Origin: Schleiferiaceae bacterium
GTDB lineage: Bacteria; Bacteroidota; Bacteroidia; Flavobacteriales; Schleiferiaceae
Assembly (NCBI GenBank): GCA_018401735.1
Contig: JAGYKI010000014.1
Coordinates: 1 to 64,000, forward strand
Length of the DNA: 64,000 nucleotides
Direction of reading: 5' to 3'
The translations under genes were made by a program, and so were the position numbers. This document shows positions 48,690 to 59,162 of the stretch, in pieces. A model generated the notes under the pieces. The model saw nothing but the letters and a program-made list of their open reading frames with translations. It searched no databases and had not been told where the DNA came from. How positions within the stretch are numbered: the first letter of the stretch is position 1; the number at the start of each line of letters is the position of its first letter.

Positions 48690-49718
48690 TTATAACATTT
48701 CAGCAAAAGTCTGCTGTTCCTTCAACCATTTATTGAAATCCTCTTCAGATTCAACAACCACTTTCATTTGCATATTGTAGTGAGCTGCCCCACAAATTTT
48801 ATTACATAATAATACATAATCAAATTCCCAAGGATCCTCACCTTTCGCACTGCGAATAGAATTTACGCGCGCAACCTTTTCAATAACATCATTGTCCATA
48901 CGCATTTCAGCAGTCGTCATAGACGGAGTAAACTGAAATTGCGTTTCGGTGCCAGGCACACAGTTCATTTGTACTCTAAAGTGAGGCAAATAGGCCGAGT
49001 GAATAACATCTTGTGATCTAAACTTTAAAAGTACAGGACGTCCTTTCGGAAGTCTTAGTTCACTGCTAATAATATCATCACTAGAATTATTATCGGCTGA
49101 ATCTAAACCTAATACATTTACACCTTCAATTAACCTAACATTTGCAAAACCTAATGTATTATCACCACCAGCATAACGAGCGGTCCAACCAAATTGTTTA
49201 GCGTAAAGCTCCACTACGATAGGTTCTTCAGTTTTTTCTGGAAACATAATATCCGTCCAAGTAGTAAGACCATAAAGGATTAAACCAGCTAAAATAACTG
49301 CAGGAATACCCGTCCAAAAAAGCTCCAATTTATTATTATGCTCCATATAGGTAGCCTTGCGGGTTTTCCTACCGCGGAACATATAGGCAAAACCGAATAA
49401 TAAAGGCTGAGTAACCAAGAAGGCCAAAATAATAACCCCCATAGATATATCCCAAAGGCTATCAATCTCATTACCGTGTTCTGATGCTGAAACAGGTAGC
49501 GTTAGCTCCATGTATTCACTCACCATCCAAGCAAAAGCCCCAAAGAAGAAGATTAAGAACAAAAGCATTAACCAACCTTGCGCGTTGTTGTCCTTGTCGT
49601 TAACCTTAATGTCATTATCAGTACCCTTAATCTTTGAAGATATCTCGAAGATTCTTATCGCCTGTGTTAAGGCAATTACAGCAAGAAGGGCTACAACAAT
49701 AATTAATAATGTATCCAT
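48690..49718 (-). CDS. coxB: Cytochrome c oxidase subunit II
   Basis: LELFWTGIPAVILAGLI; DVIHSAYLPHFRVQMNCVPG; CuA motif CNKICGAAHYNM. Confidence 0.95.
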   Translation of the reverse strand: MDTLLIIVVALLAVIALTQAIRIFEISSKIKGTDNDIKVNDKDNNAQGWLMLLFLIFFFGAFAWMVSEYMELTLPVSASEHGNEIDSLWDISMGVIILAFLVTQPLLFGFAYMFRGRKTRKATYMEHNNKLELFWTGIPAVILAGLILYGLTTWTDIMFPEKTEEPIVVELYAKQFGWTARYAGGDNTLGFANVRLIEGVNVLGLDSADNNSSDDIISSELRLPKGRPVLLKFRSQDVIHSAYLPHFRVQMNCVPGTETQFQFTPSMTTAEMRMDNDVIEKVARVNSIRSAKGEDPWEFDYVLLCNKICGAAHYNMQMKVVVESEEDFNKWLKEQQTFAEML

Positions 49719-49739
49719 TTATAGCTAGCTATTTAAAAA

Positions 49740-51152
49740 TTAAATATGGAAATGTTTACTCTCCACAAACATAGGGTGGTTCTTAATCATCAGCGGTGCT
49801 TTTTTAATAGTGTTAAACACTACTAATATAAATAAGCCCACAAATCCTAATAATGTTCCAATGTTTATTAAGGTCACGCTTCCACTTGCACCCACAGAAC
49901 CAGGCATAATCATAATAAAGATGTCTAGCCAGTGTCCGAATAAAATTATAATACCGGCCGTAAAGATGAAGCCACGATTACGTTTTGCATCCCTACTCAT
50001 TAAAATAGTAACAGGGAATACAAAGTTCAATGCTACCATCGTGAAGAATAAAGCTTTATACTCATCAAAGCGCATCATGTAATATGTTACCTCTTCTGGA
50101 ATGTTTGAATACCAAATCAACATATACTGGGAGAACCATAGGTAAGTCCAGAAAATAGAAAAGGCAAACATAAATTTAGCGATGTCGTGGATGTGACTCT
50201 TATTAACTTCTGGCAAGTATCCTTTGCCTTTTAGGTAAAGTACAACCATCATTAAGGCAGTAAGCGAGGATACGAATATGGTTGCGAAAACATACCAACC
50301 AAATAAAGTACTGAACCAGTGCGTATCAATACTCATAATCCAATCCCAAGCACTCATGGAAGAAGTAACCGCAAAGAAAACTAGAAATCCAGCACCCACA
50401 TTACGCATCTTAGCCCAGTTCCGGTTGTAATCTACACCAGACTGTTCCATCTTTAAACTCATTTTTCTTAATAAAAAGGCCGCACCTATCCACCCTGCTA
50501 AGTAAATAATCGATCTAATGGTAAAGAATGGCCCGTTTAAATAGCCTTCTTTGCCCGCGATAATTGCATCGTAATTTTCACTACCAGGAGTCATAATACC
50601 CTCAGCCATCCAGTGATAAACATGGTTACCTCCTAAATGGAACCAACCTGTTACGATAATGACCAATATTACTAATCCTGGCACCCAGATAAAACTTGTA
50701 ATTCCTTCTAAAACACGCAAAAGAACAACGGTCCAACCTACTTGTGCTGCGTACTGAAGTGCCATAAAGAATAAAGCACCTAATCCAATCGCTAAGGCGA
50801 AAAAACTATTCACCAAAAGGTTTGCCCAAGGCTTATTCTGTTCTTGATGGTGCGCATGTTCGGCATCATGCTCCGCATCTGGTGATGTGTAGAAATGATT
50901 ATTCTTCGGAATTGCTCTAGAAGCTCCTTTGTGATAACTGAAATCATCAGTTTTCGGCATGGCATCATGACCGTGGGCATGGCTTGCCGCGGGACTATGA
51001 TGAGCTTCAGTAGTTGCATGTTCTCCTTCCCCGTGACTCGCTTCGTCATGGTGGTCACTTCCTCCTGCGAAGAAGCTAAACCCTACGGAAATAGCACCGA
51101 TAAGAATCAGTACGTAAGAAATTGTTTTTAAGCGGCTTGAAAATTCAAACAT
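49740..51152 (-). CDS. actF: Alternative complex III integral membrane subunit ActF
   Basis: ~10 TM quinol:cytochrome c oxidoreductase family; position next to actE and coxB; FLVFFAVTSSMSAWDWIMSIDTHWFSTLFGWYVFA. Confidence 0.9.
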   Translation of the reverse strand: MFEFSSRLKTISYVLILIGAISVGFSFFAGGSDHHDEASHGEGEHATTEAHHSPAASHAHGHDAMPKTDDFSYHKGASRAIPKNNHFYTSPDAEHDAEHAHHQEQNKPWANLLVNSFFALAIGLGALFFMALQYAAQVGWTVVLLRVLEGITSFIWVPGLVILVIIVTGWFHLGGNHVYHWMAEGIMTPGSENYDAIIAGKEGYLNGPFFTIRSIIYLAGWIGAAFLLRKMSLKMEQSGVDYNRNWAKMRNVGAGFLVFFAVTSSMSAWDWIMSIDTHWFSTLFGWYVFATIFVSSLTALMMVVLYLKGKGYLPEVNKSHIHDIAKFMFAFSIFWTYLWFSQYMLIWYSNIPEEVTYYMMRFDEYKALFFTMVALNFVFPVTILMSRDAKRNRGFIFTAGIIILFGHWLDIFIMIMPGSVGASGSVTLINIGTLLGFVGLFILVVFNTIKKAPLMIKNHPMFVESKHFHI

Positions 51153-51196
51153 CTTATAATAGTTAAAAGATTGTTTTAATGCTTTATCTAGTCAGT

Positions 51197-51802
51197 TTAC
51201 TCTACGCTACCCTCGGCAGTCGTTTCTTCTTTAGGTGTCATGTCGCTTTTCAACTTCATAACATAAAGAGCCAATTTCCATCTTTCTTCCGGAGTAACTT
51301 GAGAGGCATGTGAGCCCATCACCCCTTTTCCGTAAGTTATTACGTGAAAGATTGTACCGAAATTAATATCTCTATCACCATAAGATGGTACGCCTAAGAA
51401 TTTTTCGTTCTTTACCAAAATACCTTGTCCCATACCTTTATCACCATGGCAATGCGTGCAGAAGATATTATAAAGCTCTTTAGCCTCTTCCATAGTTTTC
51501 TCATCAGCCATAATACCGTCAGGCATCAGCATTTCTGCCTTGGCCATAGCGTAACCATCCGCGTCTGGGCTGTATTCTTGATAACTCATAAAGCCTCTCG
51601 ATACAGTTCCCTCCACTGGCTTTAGGGAAGAAATGCTATCCCCGAATCTATCATAACCGTCATAAGCTTCTATAGCAGGACCATCATACATATCTGGCAT
51701 GTATTGATAGCCTCTATGATTTTCTTCTTGCTTACAAGAGCTGATTAACAGCCCTGCACTTAGCAGTAAAGCTATGTTTTTCACTAATTGTCTCTTAAGC
51801 AT
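51197..51802 (-). CDS. actE: Alternative complex III monoheme cytochrome c ActE
   Basis: Lipoprotein SSCKQ; CTHCHGDKGMGQG; MPDMYDGPAIEAYDGYD. Confidence 0.9.
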   Translation of the reverse strand: MLKRQLVKNIALLLSAGLLISSCKQEENHRGYQYMPDMYDGPAIEAYDGYDRFGDSISSLKPVEGTVSRGFMSYQEYSPDADGYAMAKAEMLMPDGIMADEKTMEEAKELYNIFCTHCHGDKGMGQGILVKNEKFLGVPSYGDRDINFGTIFHVITYGKGVMGSHASQVTPEERWKLALYVMKLKSDMTPKEETTAEGSVE

Positions 51803-52334
51803 GTTGCGCGTTGTTTACACTTACCTCAATAGCACCAGTTTGCTTTAATAAGCTCATTAATTCTTCTGTATCACCGTTAGAAACAACCTCCATAAGGAAT
51901 TTGTCATCTGTAGTTCTAGGATCTGGGTTTTGGGCCTTACATCCAGGATAAATTTTATTTCTAAAGAAGAAAGTCCACACCATTAAGTGAGCCGCAAAGA
52001 ATACGGTTAATTCGAACATAATAGGAACAAAAGCGGGCATGTTTTCACCCCATGTGAAACTCGGCTTACCCCCGATATTCATGGGCCAATCGATTATCAA
52101 CATACCATAAGTCATACTAATGGCCGTAATTAATCCTAAAAGCCCGTACATAAATGCAGCAATAGCAATACGTGTTTCTTTTAAGCCCATGGCCTTATCC
52201 AAGCCATGCACTGGAAATGGAGAATATACTTCTTGTATCTCTATGCCCTTTTCGCGCACTTGTTTTACACCTGCCAATAATACGTCGTCATCGTCGTATA
52301 AGGCATTTACTATAATTTGGTTAGTGGTCGCCAT
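51795..52334 (-). CDS. actD: Alternative complex III subunit ActD (DUF3341)
   Basis: LYDDDDVLLAGVKQVREKGIEIQEVYSPFPVHGLDKAMGLKETRIA. Confidence 0.92.
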   Translation of the reverse strand: MATTNQIIVNALYDDDDVLLAGVKQVREKGIEIQEVYSPFPVHGLDKAMGLKETRIAIAAFMYGLLGLITAISMTYGMLIIDWPMNIGGKPSFTWGENMPAFVPIMFELTVFFAAHLMVWTFFFRNKIYPGCKAQNPDPRTTDDKFLMEVVSNGDTEELMSLLKQTGAIEVSVNNAQHA

Positions 52335-53715
52335 GATCTTCTTGCTCTTGAAGTTTCTTATAATTATCTCCAGATGATTTCAAAATTGTTTTCAATTCCG
52401 CTTGAGCAATTACCGGGAAGGTACGTGCATAAAGTAGAAATAATACAAAGAAGAAACCGATAGTACCGATGAAGATGCCAATATCTACGAAAGTAGGCGA
52501 GAACATACTCCAGCTAGAGGGTAAATAATCGCGATGTAAAGAGGTAACAATAATCACGAAACGCTCGAACCACATACCAATATTTACCACAATAGAGATG
52601 AAGAAGGTGAACATTATACTTGTTCTTAGCTTCTTAAACCACATAAACTGAGGCGAAAACACATTACAAGTCATCATACTCCAGTAAGCCCACCAATAAG
52701 GTCCTGTGGCTCTATTTAAAAAAGCGTATTGTTCGTATTCCACGCCTGAATACCAAGCGATAAATAATTCAGTAATGTAAGCCACACCTACGATAGAACC
52801 TGTAAGCATAATTACAATATTCATCATTTCAATGTGCTCAATAGTAATGTATTGCTCCATTGAGAATACTTTCCTAACGATAATCAAAAGTGTTTGTACC
52901 ATGGCAAAACCTGAGAAAATCGCACCTGCCACAAAATAAGGTGGGAAGATTGTGGTGTGCCAGCCTGGAATGACAGAGGTAGCAAAGTCCATCGATACAA
53001 TGGTATGCACAGAAAGTACGAGAGGAGTTGCCAAACCTGCCAACACCAAAGAAACCTCCTCGAAGCGCTGCCAGTGTTTTGCTTTTCCACCCCAACCAAA
53101 ACTTAAGATTTTGTAAATATGTTTTTGCACTGGTTTAACGGCACGATCACGAATCATCGCGAAATCAGGTATTAAACCTACATACCAGAAAACAACCGAT
53201 ACCGAGAAGTAAGTTGAAATAGCGAACACATCCCAAAGTAAAGGCGAATTAAAGTTTACCCACAAAGAACCGAATTGGTTAGGAATAGGTAATACAAAAT
53301 AAGCCATCCAAATACGTCCCATGTGAATACCTGGGAAAAGTGCAGCTTGGATTACTGAGAAAATAGTCATCGCTTCCGCAGAACGGTTAATCGACATTCT
53401 CCATTTCTGACGGAATAACAAGAGTACTGCTGAGATAAGAGTACCGGCATGACCGATTCCTACCCACCATACAAAGTTGGTAATATCCCAAGCCCAACCT
53501 ACAGTTTTGTTCAAACCCCAGGTACCAATTCCCACTCCGATGGTGTATAGGATACATCCTACTCCCCATAAAAATGCGACTAAGGCAAGGCTAAACACAA
53601 TCCACCAGGATCTTGGTGCGGATGACTCAACCGGACGAACAACATCTAATGTTATGTCGTGGTACGATTTGTCGCCCTCAATTAAAGGTTTACGTATTGG
53701 CGCTTCGTAATGCAT
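52321..53715 (-). CDS. actC: Alternative complex III NrfD-like subunit ActC
   Basis: Polysulfide reductase NrfD-type multi-TM protein; VGIGHAGTLISAVLLLFRQKWR; SVHTIVSMDFATSVIPGWHTTIFPPYFVAGAIFSG. Confidence 0.93.
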   Translation of the reverse strand: MHYEAPIRKPLIEGDKSYHDITLDVVRPVESSAPRSWWIVFSLALVAFLWGVGCILYTIGVGIGTWGLNKTVGWAWDITNFVWWVGIGHAGTLISAVLLLFRQKWRMSINRSAEAMTIFSVIQAALFPGIHMGRIWMAYFVLPIPNQFGSLWVNFNSPLLWDVFAISTYFSVSVVFWYVGLIPDFAMIRDRAVKPVQKHIYKILSFGWGGKAKHWQRFEEVSLVLAGLATPLVLSVHTIVSMDFATSVIPGWHTTIFPPYFVAGAIFSGFAMVQTLLIIVRKVFSMEQYITIEHIEMMNIVIMLTGSIVGVAYITELFIAWYSGVEYEQYAFLNRATGPYWWAYWSMMTCNVFSPQFMWFKKLRTSIMFTFFISIVVNIGMWFERFVIIVTSLHRDYLPSSWSMFSPTFVDIGIFIGTIGFFFVLFLLYARTFPVIAQAELKTILKSSGDNYKKLQEQEDHGDH

Positions 53716-53730
53716 GAATTTCCTTTAAAT

Positions 53731-56700
53731 TTAAGCAGTTGTATTCTTTACTTTAACTTGGTAAAATACCGATGGCTGTGTTCCAACTTCTCCAAGAAGG
53801 TGATACATCCTTTGGTCTTTTTTCAATTTAAACACTTCACTTTGGTTGTCATTCACGTCACCAAAAACAATAGCGTTCGTATCGCAAGCACTCTGACAGG
53901 CGGTTTTAACTGCACCATCTTTAAGAGCTTTACCATCTTTCTTAGCCTCTAATTTACCAAGCTGAATGCGTTGGATACACATAGAGCATTTTTCCATTAC
54001 ACCACGTGAACGAACGGTAACATCGGGATTTAATACCATACGACCCAAGTCTTCATTCATAGCGTAATTGTCGCCAAAGTTCTTAGTATTGTTATGATAC
54101 TCGAACCAGTTAAAGCGACGTACTTTATAGGGACAGTTGTTAGCACAGTAACGTGTACCAATGCAACGGTTATAAGTCATGTGGTTTAAGCCTTCCGCAG
54201 AGTGGGTTGTTGCAGCCACGGGACAAACCGTCTCACATGGAGCATGATTACAATGCTGGCACATCACTGGTTGGAAGAATACCTCAGGACTCTGACTTGG
54301 TACTTCCATATCAGCGTACATATCGGTAGCACCTTTACCAAATAAACCTAAACCTTCGTAGCCGTTTTCGGCCGCATTTTCAGTAGTAATATCCGAGCTG
54401 TAGTAGCGATCGATACGCAACCAGTGCATATCTCGGCTCTTACGCATTTCCTCTTTCCCAACTACTGGTACGTTATTTTCGGAGTGACAAGCTATCACAC
54501 AAGCACCACATCCGTTACAAAGGTTAAGATCAATAGACATATTCCACATATGCCCTGTTTGATGATCAAAATCATCCCATAAGTTAGCGTCTTCGCTGGT
54601 TAAAGGACCCTTATGAGTTTCGAAACGTGGTGGCTCATTCCAGCCATCATGTGCAGCCGTTTTACCAGGGCTCGCTAGAAAGGTATCTAAGGTAACTTCT
54701 TTAACAATATCGCGACCCATCATAGTGTGCGCCAACTGAATACAAGCAAATTCGTGCTTAGATTCTGCGATGGCCTCCACTTTCACTTCGGCATGGTGAG
54801 CTCCCGCCATTAGTGGGAAAGCATTCACCCCGACCTTATCAGCCACAGCACCAGCTCCTACTCTACCAAAACCAACCGCTAAACCAACGGTTCCAATAGT
54901 TTGACCGGGCTGGATAAACACCGGTACATTTTCTAAAACCACGCCATTAACAGTTAGATTGGCTAGGTTCCCGTTTAAAGCACCGTTAGATTCATTCCAA
55001 TGACGTAAACCGAGTTCTACTGCATCAGCAGCAGAAACAGTTAAATAGTTATCCCAACTAACACGGCTAATAGGATCGGGGAATTCCAATAACCACGGGT
55101 TGTTAGCTATAGTACCAACACCCATACCCGTTAACTGATTAAAGTTTATTTCTAAACCTTTAATAGCTTTGGCCTCTTTGGTTACTCTAGAACCAATACC
55201 GTCTAAGTTGAGATTTAAGCTAGTGGTCAAATCCTCTACCATTATGTCTATTATAGGCATAGTAGAGTTTGTTTTGTAAACACCATCGTGTAATACTGTC
55301 GACCACTGAGAACCATTAAGGATATTATTGGCCCAGTTCTCCTTAATATAATTATGATAATCGGCACTCAGTCCAGACCACTTTAATAAGTTTTCTTCAA
55401 ATGAGCGAGTATCAAACAGAGGCTTAATTGTTGGCTGCTGAAGGCTATAATGCCCATCGGCTGCCATAAAATCACCCCAAGACTCTAGGTAGTTATTTTC
55501 TGCAGCAACTAGATTGGAAATTTGTGCCGTTTCGTCGTACTTCATCGTTACGGCTACGCTAGTTGGAACCTTCTTAAAGGCCTCAACCATATTAGCCATA
55601 CCAGCAGCAACGTAAACTGGGTTTAAGTTGTTAGTGATTACCACTCCCACTTTACCAGCATTCATATCGGCGATTAAAGCTTTAAAGGCTTTGTCATCAC
55701 CCTGACGTAAATAAGTTCTTGTTTTGTAAGAAACAGTAACTTCTTTATTGCCTAACAAGTTATTGATAGCAATACAAAGTAACTCATGATCTTTATTATT
55801 GCCTCCGCATACTACTAAACCTGCATTACCAGCATTTAATAATTCGTTAGCAATTGCCTTGGCCTCATTTTGCAAAGATGATTTAACACCTGATACGACA
55901 CTTGCTCCTTTGGCACTGGCCAACTCATTGTAAAGAGCAACTAAGAATTCACCGTGCTCTGAAGTTTTAAGTTTGTAACGCTTATCTGCATTTGAACCTG
56001 TTAGGCTCATGCCTGCTTCAACTTGGAAGTGACGCGACATGTCTTTACCCGGTACTCGAGTTTTCGCATAGTCAGCACTAACACTTTGACCTATCCAGTC
56101 GCCTAAGAAGTCAGCTCCAACGCCAACTATTACCTTCGCGTTTTGGAAATGATACATTGGTAAAGCTCGCTTTCCTGTAACTTCTTGCCAAGCATCTAAT
56201 TTTTCAGAATAGCTAAAAGGATCTTGACTTACATGCTTAAAGTTGGTGTATTTAGCACCAAAGGCCTTAATCAATTTCTTTTGGCTAGGGCTCAAAACTG
56301 TGGAAGTTAGGACAACTACTTGCTTTCCTTCTGCTTCAGCTTTAGCTAGGCCCGCCATAATTTCCTTATCCAAGCTCGACCAGTTAGACTCTTGTCCGTT
56401 AACCGCTGGTCTTTGCAAGCGAGTTGCGTCGTACAAATTAAGTACCGATCCGTGAACACGGGTATTCGCACTAGCATTGATACCTGCTAACTTGTTATTC
56501 TCTACCTTAATCGGACGACCTTCTCTTGTTTTAATCAACAAAGAAGCAAAATCATGCCCATCGTAATAACTTGAAGCATAGTAATTAGCTATACCTGGGA
56601 TGATTTCCTCCGGTGCCACCACATAAGGGAGTGATTCATACACAGGACTCTCACAAGCAGCTAAAGTTGCTGCGGCAGTTGAGAAGCCCATATATTTCAG

Positions 56701-56862
56701 AAAATCACGTCTTGAAGTATGAGTACTATCTAGGTTTCCTTTGTTACCTAAAAACTCCTCATTTGAAATTTGATCAGGAAATTCTTGCTCACTCAAAGTT
56801 TTCACCATTTCTGGGTTCTCGAGTTCGGAAATTCCTCTCCAGTATTTTTTGTTTTCAGCCAT
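53731..56862 (-). CDS. actB: Alternative complex III ActB, fused molybdopterin-like and Fe-S subunit with TAT signal
   Basis: TSRRDFLKYMGFSTAAATLAAC; Fe-S motifs CNGCGACVIACHSE, CQHCNHAPCETVCPV, CIGTRYCANNCPYKVRRF, CSMCIQRI. Confidence 0.94.
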   Translation of the reverse strand: MAENKKYWRGISELENPEMVKTLSEQEFPDQISNEEFLGNKGNLDSTHTSRRDFLKYMGFSTAAATLAACESPVYESLPYVVAPEEIIPGIANYYASSYYDGHDFASLLIKTREGRPIKVENNKLAGINASANTRVHGSVLNLYDATRLQRPAVNGQESNWSSLDKEIMAGLAKAEAEGKQVVVLTSTVLSPSQKKLIKAFGAKYTNFKHVSQDPFSYSEKLDAWQEVTGKRALPMYHFQNAKVIVGVGADFLGDWIGQSVSADYAKTRVPGKDMSRHFQVEAGMSLTGSNADKRYKLKTSEHGEFLVALYNELASAKGASVVSGVKSSLQNEAKAIANELLNAGNAGLVVCGGNNKDHELLCIAINNLLGNKEVTVSYKTRTYLRQGDDKAFKALIADMNAGKVGVVITNNLNPVYVAAGMANMVEAFKKVPTSVAVTMKYDETAQISNLVAAENNYLESWGDFMAADGHYSLQQPTIKPLFDTRSFEENLLKWSGLSADYHNYIKENWANNILNGSQWSTVLHDGVYKTNSTMPIIDIMVEDLTTSLNLNLDGIGSRVTKEAKAIKGLEINFNQLTGMGVGTIANNPWLLEFPDPISRVSWDNYLTVSAADAVELGLRHWNESNGALNGNLANLTVNGVVLENVPVFIQPGQTIGTVGLAVGFGRVGAGAVADKVGVNAFPLMAGAHHAEVKVEAIAESKHEFACIQLAHTMMGRDIVKEVTLDTFLASPGKTAAHDGWNEPPRFETHKGPLTSEDANLWDDFDHQTGHMWNMSIDLNLCNGCGACVIACHSENNVPVVGKEEMRKSRDMHWLRIDRYYSSDITTENAAENGYEGLGLFGKGATDMYADMEVPSQSPEVFFQPVMCQHCNHAPCETVCPVAATTHSAEGLNHMTYNRCIGTRYCANNCPYKVRRFNWFEYHNNTKNFGDNYAMNEDLGRMVLNPDVTVRSRGVMEKCSMCIQRIQLGKLEAKKDGKALKDGAVKTACQSACDTNAIVFGDVNDNQSEVFKLKKDQRMYHLLGEVGTQPSVFYQVKVKNTTA

Positions 56863-56883
56863 TCTACTTTGGAGATTTAGCTT

Positions 56884-58128
56884 TTAATAGTGACATTTTC
56901 CACATTCCAATCCACCGATCATTTCGACGGTAATTTCTGCATTCGGACCATACTTTTCTTTAAGCTTGGCATGCATATCATTATAGTAGTCGTTAGACTT
57001 AACGTCTACTTTAGTTTCTCTGTGACAGTTAATACACCAACCCATGGTTAGGGGAGAGTACTGATACACTTCTTCCATTTCCTGAATCGGACCATGGCAA
57101 GTTTGACATTCTACGTTCCCAGCTGTTACGTGCTGTGCGTGATTAAAATAGGCCAAATCAGGCAACTTATGAATACGAACCCATTTGATAGGCTTCTGCT
57201 CGTAATCCTCGATATAAGTTCCGCTTTCTGGATCAAAGCCAATAGCAGCGTAAATCTTAGCAATTTCCTCTGTTCCGTACTTCGGACCTTCCTGAATGTA
57301 CATATGACAATTCATGCAGACATTGGCTGAAGGAATATTTGAGTGCTTACTTTTTCTAGCACCTGAATGGCAATAGTTACAATCAATCTGATTGGTACCT
57401 GCATGCAATTCATGAGAGAATTTAATAGGCTGACTGGGCTGATAGTTAGTATCAACATTCACCACCATTAAACCTAAATAAAGCTGCTGCAAGAATACTA
57501 CCGCTACTAAAAGGGTTAAAACCGTTACTATTCGTGGATTCTTGAGCGCTGTGCGGGTGAATATATTGGCATCTTGCGCAAGCGTTGTTACTCCTTCGCC
57601 TTGCACTTGCTTTAAAGTGTTTTTAACACGCGTGAGCAATAGGACCAAGAAGATTAAAATACCGCCAAGGATATAAAGCAATACCGTATTATCATTTTCG
57701 GCTACCACAGGAACCGGATCATTTGGATCTACAAGCACCTCTTTAGGCTTCGAGCCTTCAATGGTATAAGCTAAGATATCGTTGATATCGTCATCCGATA
57801 AACCAGGGAAAGCCGGCATTATAGAACCGTTATACTCTTCGTAAATAGCGATAGCATCAGCATCACCAGACTCACGAAGCGCCTGATTATCTTTAATCCA
57901 AGCGTATAACCATTCTTTAGAGCGACGGGTTGTTACATCCCCTAATGCGGGACCAACTACCTTTTTGTCGAGCTTGTGACAGGCAGCACACTGCCCGTTG
58001 AACAAGGATTTTCCATTAGCGACATCCCCAGTAAATTCTTGTGCCTGCACTGTACTTGCTGAAAGTACCGCAATAAATAGCATCAAGAAGGAATGCGAAA
58101 ACAGCCTGAGAGTACGTTGTTTATTCAT
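56884..58128 (-). CDS. actA: Alternative complex III multiheme cytochrome ActA with fused N-terminal monoheme cytochrome c domain
   Basis: Six CxxCH sites: CAACH, CNYCH, CMNCH, CQTCH, CINCH, CGKCH. Confidence 0.93.
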   Translation of the reverse strand: MNKQRTLRLFSHSFLMLFIAVLSASTVQAQEFTGDVANGKSLFNGQCAACHKLDKKVVGPALGDVTTRRSKEWLYAWIKDNQALRESGDADAIAIYEEYNGSIMPAFPGLSDDDINDILAYTIEGSKPKEVLVDPNDPVPVVAENDNTVLLYILGGILIFLVLLLTRVKNTLKQVQGEGVTTLAQDANIFTRTALKNPRIVTVLTLLVAVVFLQQLYLGLMVVNVDTNYQPSQPIKFSHELHAGTNQIDCNYCHSGARKSKHSNIPSANVCMNCHMYIQEGPKYGTEEIAKIYAAIGFDPESGTYIEDYEQKPIKWVRIHKLPDLAYFNHAQHVTAGNVECQTCHGPIQEMEEVYQYSPLTMGWCINCHRETKVDVKSNDYYNDMHAKLKEKYGPNAEITVEMIGGLECGKCHY

Positions 58129-58304
58129 AGATGAACCTAATATCCTAGATTTCTAAGTTTGGATGGCAAATTTAAGCTATAAAGCCTTTCTCGAAAGGGT
58201 CAATGCAGACTCCCTCTAATTTAAATCAGGTCTAAATAACTTTGCCTGCCATTTATTTCAGGTCACAAATAAACTACTTTTGCGTTAAATTTTACTTAAA
58301 AACC

Positions 58305-58721
58305 ATGCTTAAAAATTCAATTCTCTTCGTTTTTTTCTTGCTCTTTGGCTTTCAATTAGATGCACAAACTATTTCAACAAACTCTGGGTCTGCTCGAGTG
58401 GAAATGAGTCCTGCCGTGCAAAACACTCTCTACTTGATGCAACGTAAAGGAGAAAAATTTAAAGAGTTGAAAGGTTTTCGGGTGCAAATTTTCAATGGAA
58501 ATAAAAGTGATTGCCTAAAGCAAAGAGGGCGATTTTTAAAAATCTATCACGAGGTACCCGCTTACTTGTTATACGAGGTACCCGAATACCGCACTCAAAT
58601 CGGTGATTTCAGAACGCGTTTAGAGGCCGAAGCCTTCCTACGCCAAATCATTAACGAGTTCCCGGGTAGCTTTGTGGTGGAGACAAACATTAAGTATCCG
58701 AAGCTAAATAGGGGAGATTAG
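58305..58721 (+). CDS. SPOR-domain-like exported protein
   Basis: Signal peptide; FRVQIFNGNKSDCLKQRGRF...EYRTQIGDFRTRLEAEAFLRQI; start moved to ATG 58305. Confidence 0.8.
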   Translation: MLKNSILFVFFLLFGFQLDAQTISTNSGSARVEMSPAVQNTLYLMQRKGEKFKELKGFRVQIFNGNKSDCLKQRGRFLKIYHEVPAYLLYEVPEYRTQIGDFRTRLEAEAFLRQIINEFPGSFVVETNIKYPKLNRGD

Positions 58722-58736
58722 AATTTGCGTTTACTA

Positions 58737-58863
58737 GTTAACGTGAGTTCGACTATAAATCATAGCCTCAGATTTTCAATAAAAAGACAAGTGTAGATCG
58801 TGCAGCGGTAGCGGGCTACAGCAAATGAACTAGATGAAGTATTTTTACTTTTACTGGAAAATC
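58737..58863. repeat. Second, single-module copy of the 9583 element
   Basis: GTTAACGTGAGTTCGACTATAAATCATAGCCTCAGATTTTCAATAAAAAGACAAGTGTAGATCGTGCAGCGGTAGCGGGCTACAGCAAATGAACTAGATGAAGTATTTTTACTTTTACTGGAAAAT, near-identical to the left half of 9583-9853. Confidence 0.9.
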
Positions 58864-59162
58864 CATTTGTACCCCTAAAAAACTCCTTAACCTTTTTAGT
58901 CCTTTTTTCGCCAAAATTTCATTCCATTAAACGGCAGAGCCCATAATTGGCCGCCATCTTCATCCTAAGAGAAAGAGGCGAGCCATTAGCACAGTACCAT
59001 TGAAAGATTAGTAAACCATACAATTGGGCTTCGTTTATGCTTCAAGTCTGATCAACTGTATTGCGAGGCAACTCACTAAAATATAACATGGAGAGGTAAG
59101 GTAAAAAGCGGTAATTCCACACCTTCAATTCACTTCCAATTAAGAAGCAAAATTTACCGAAG

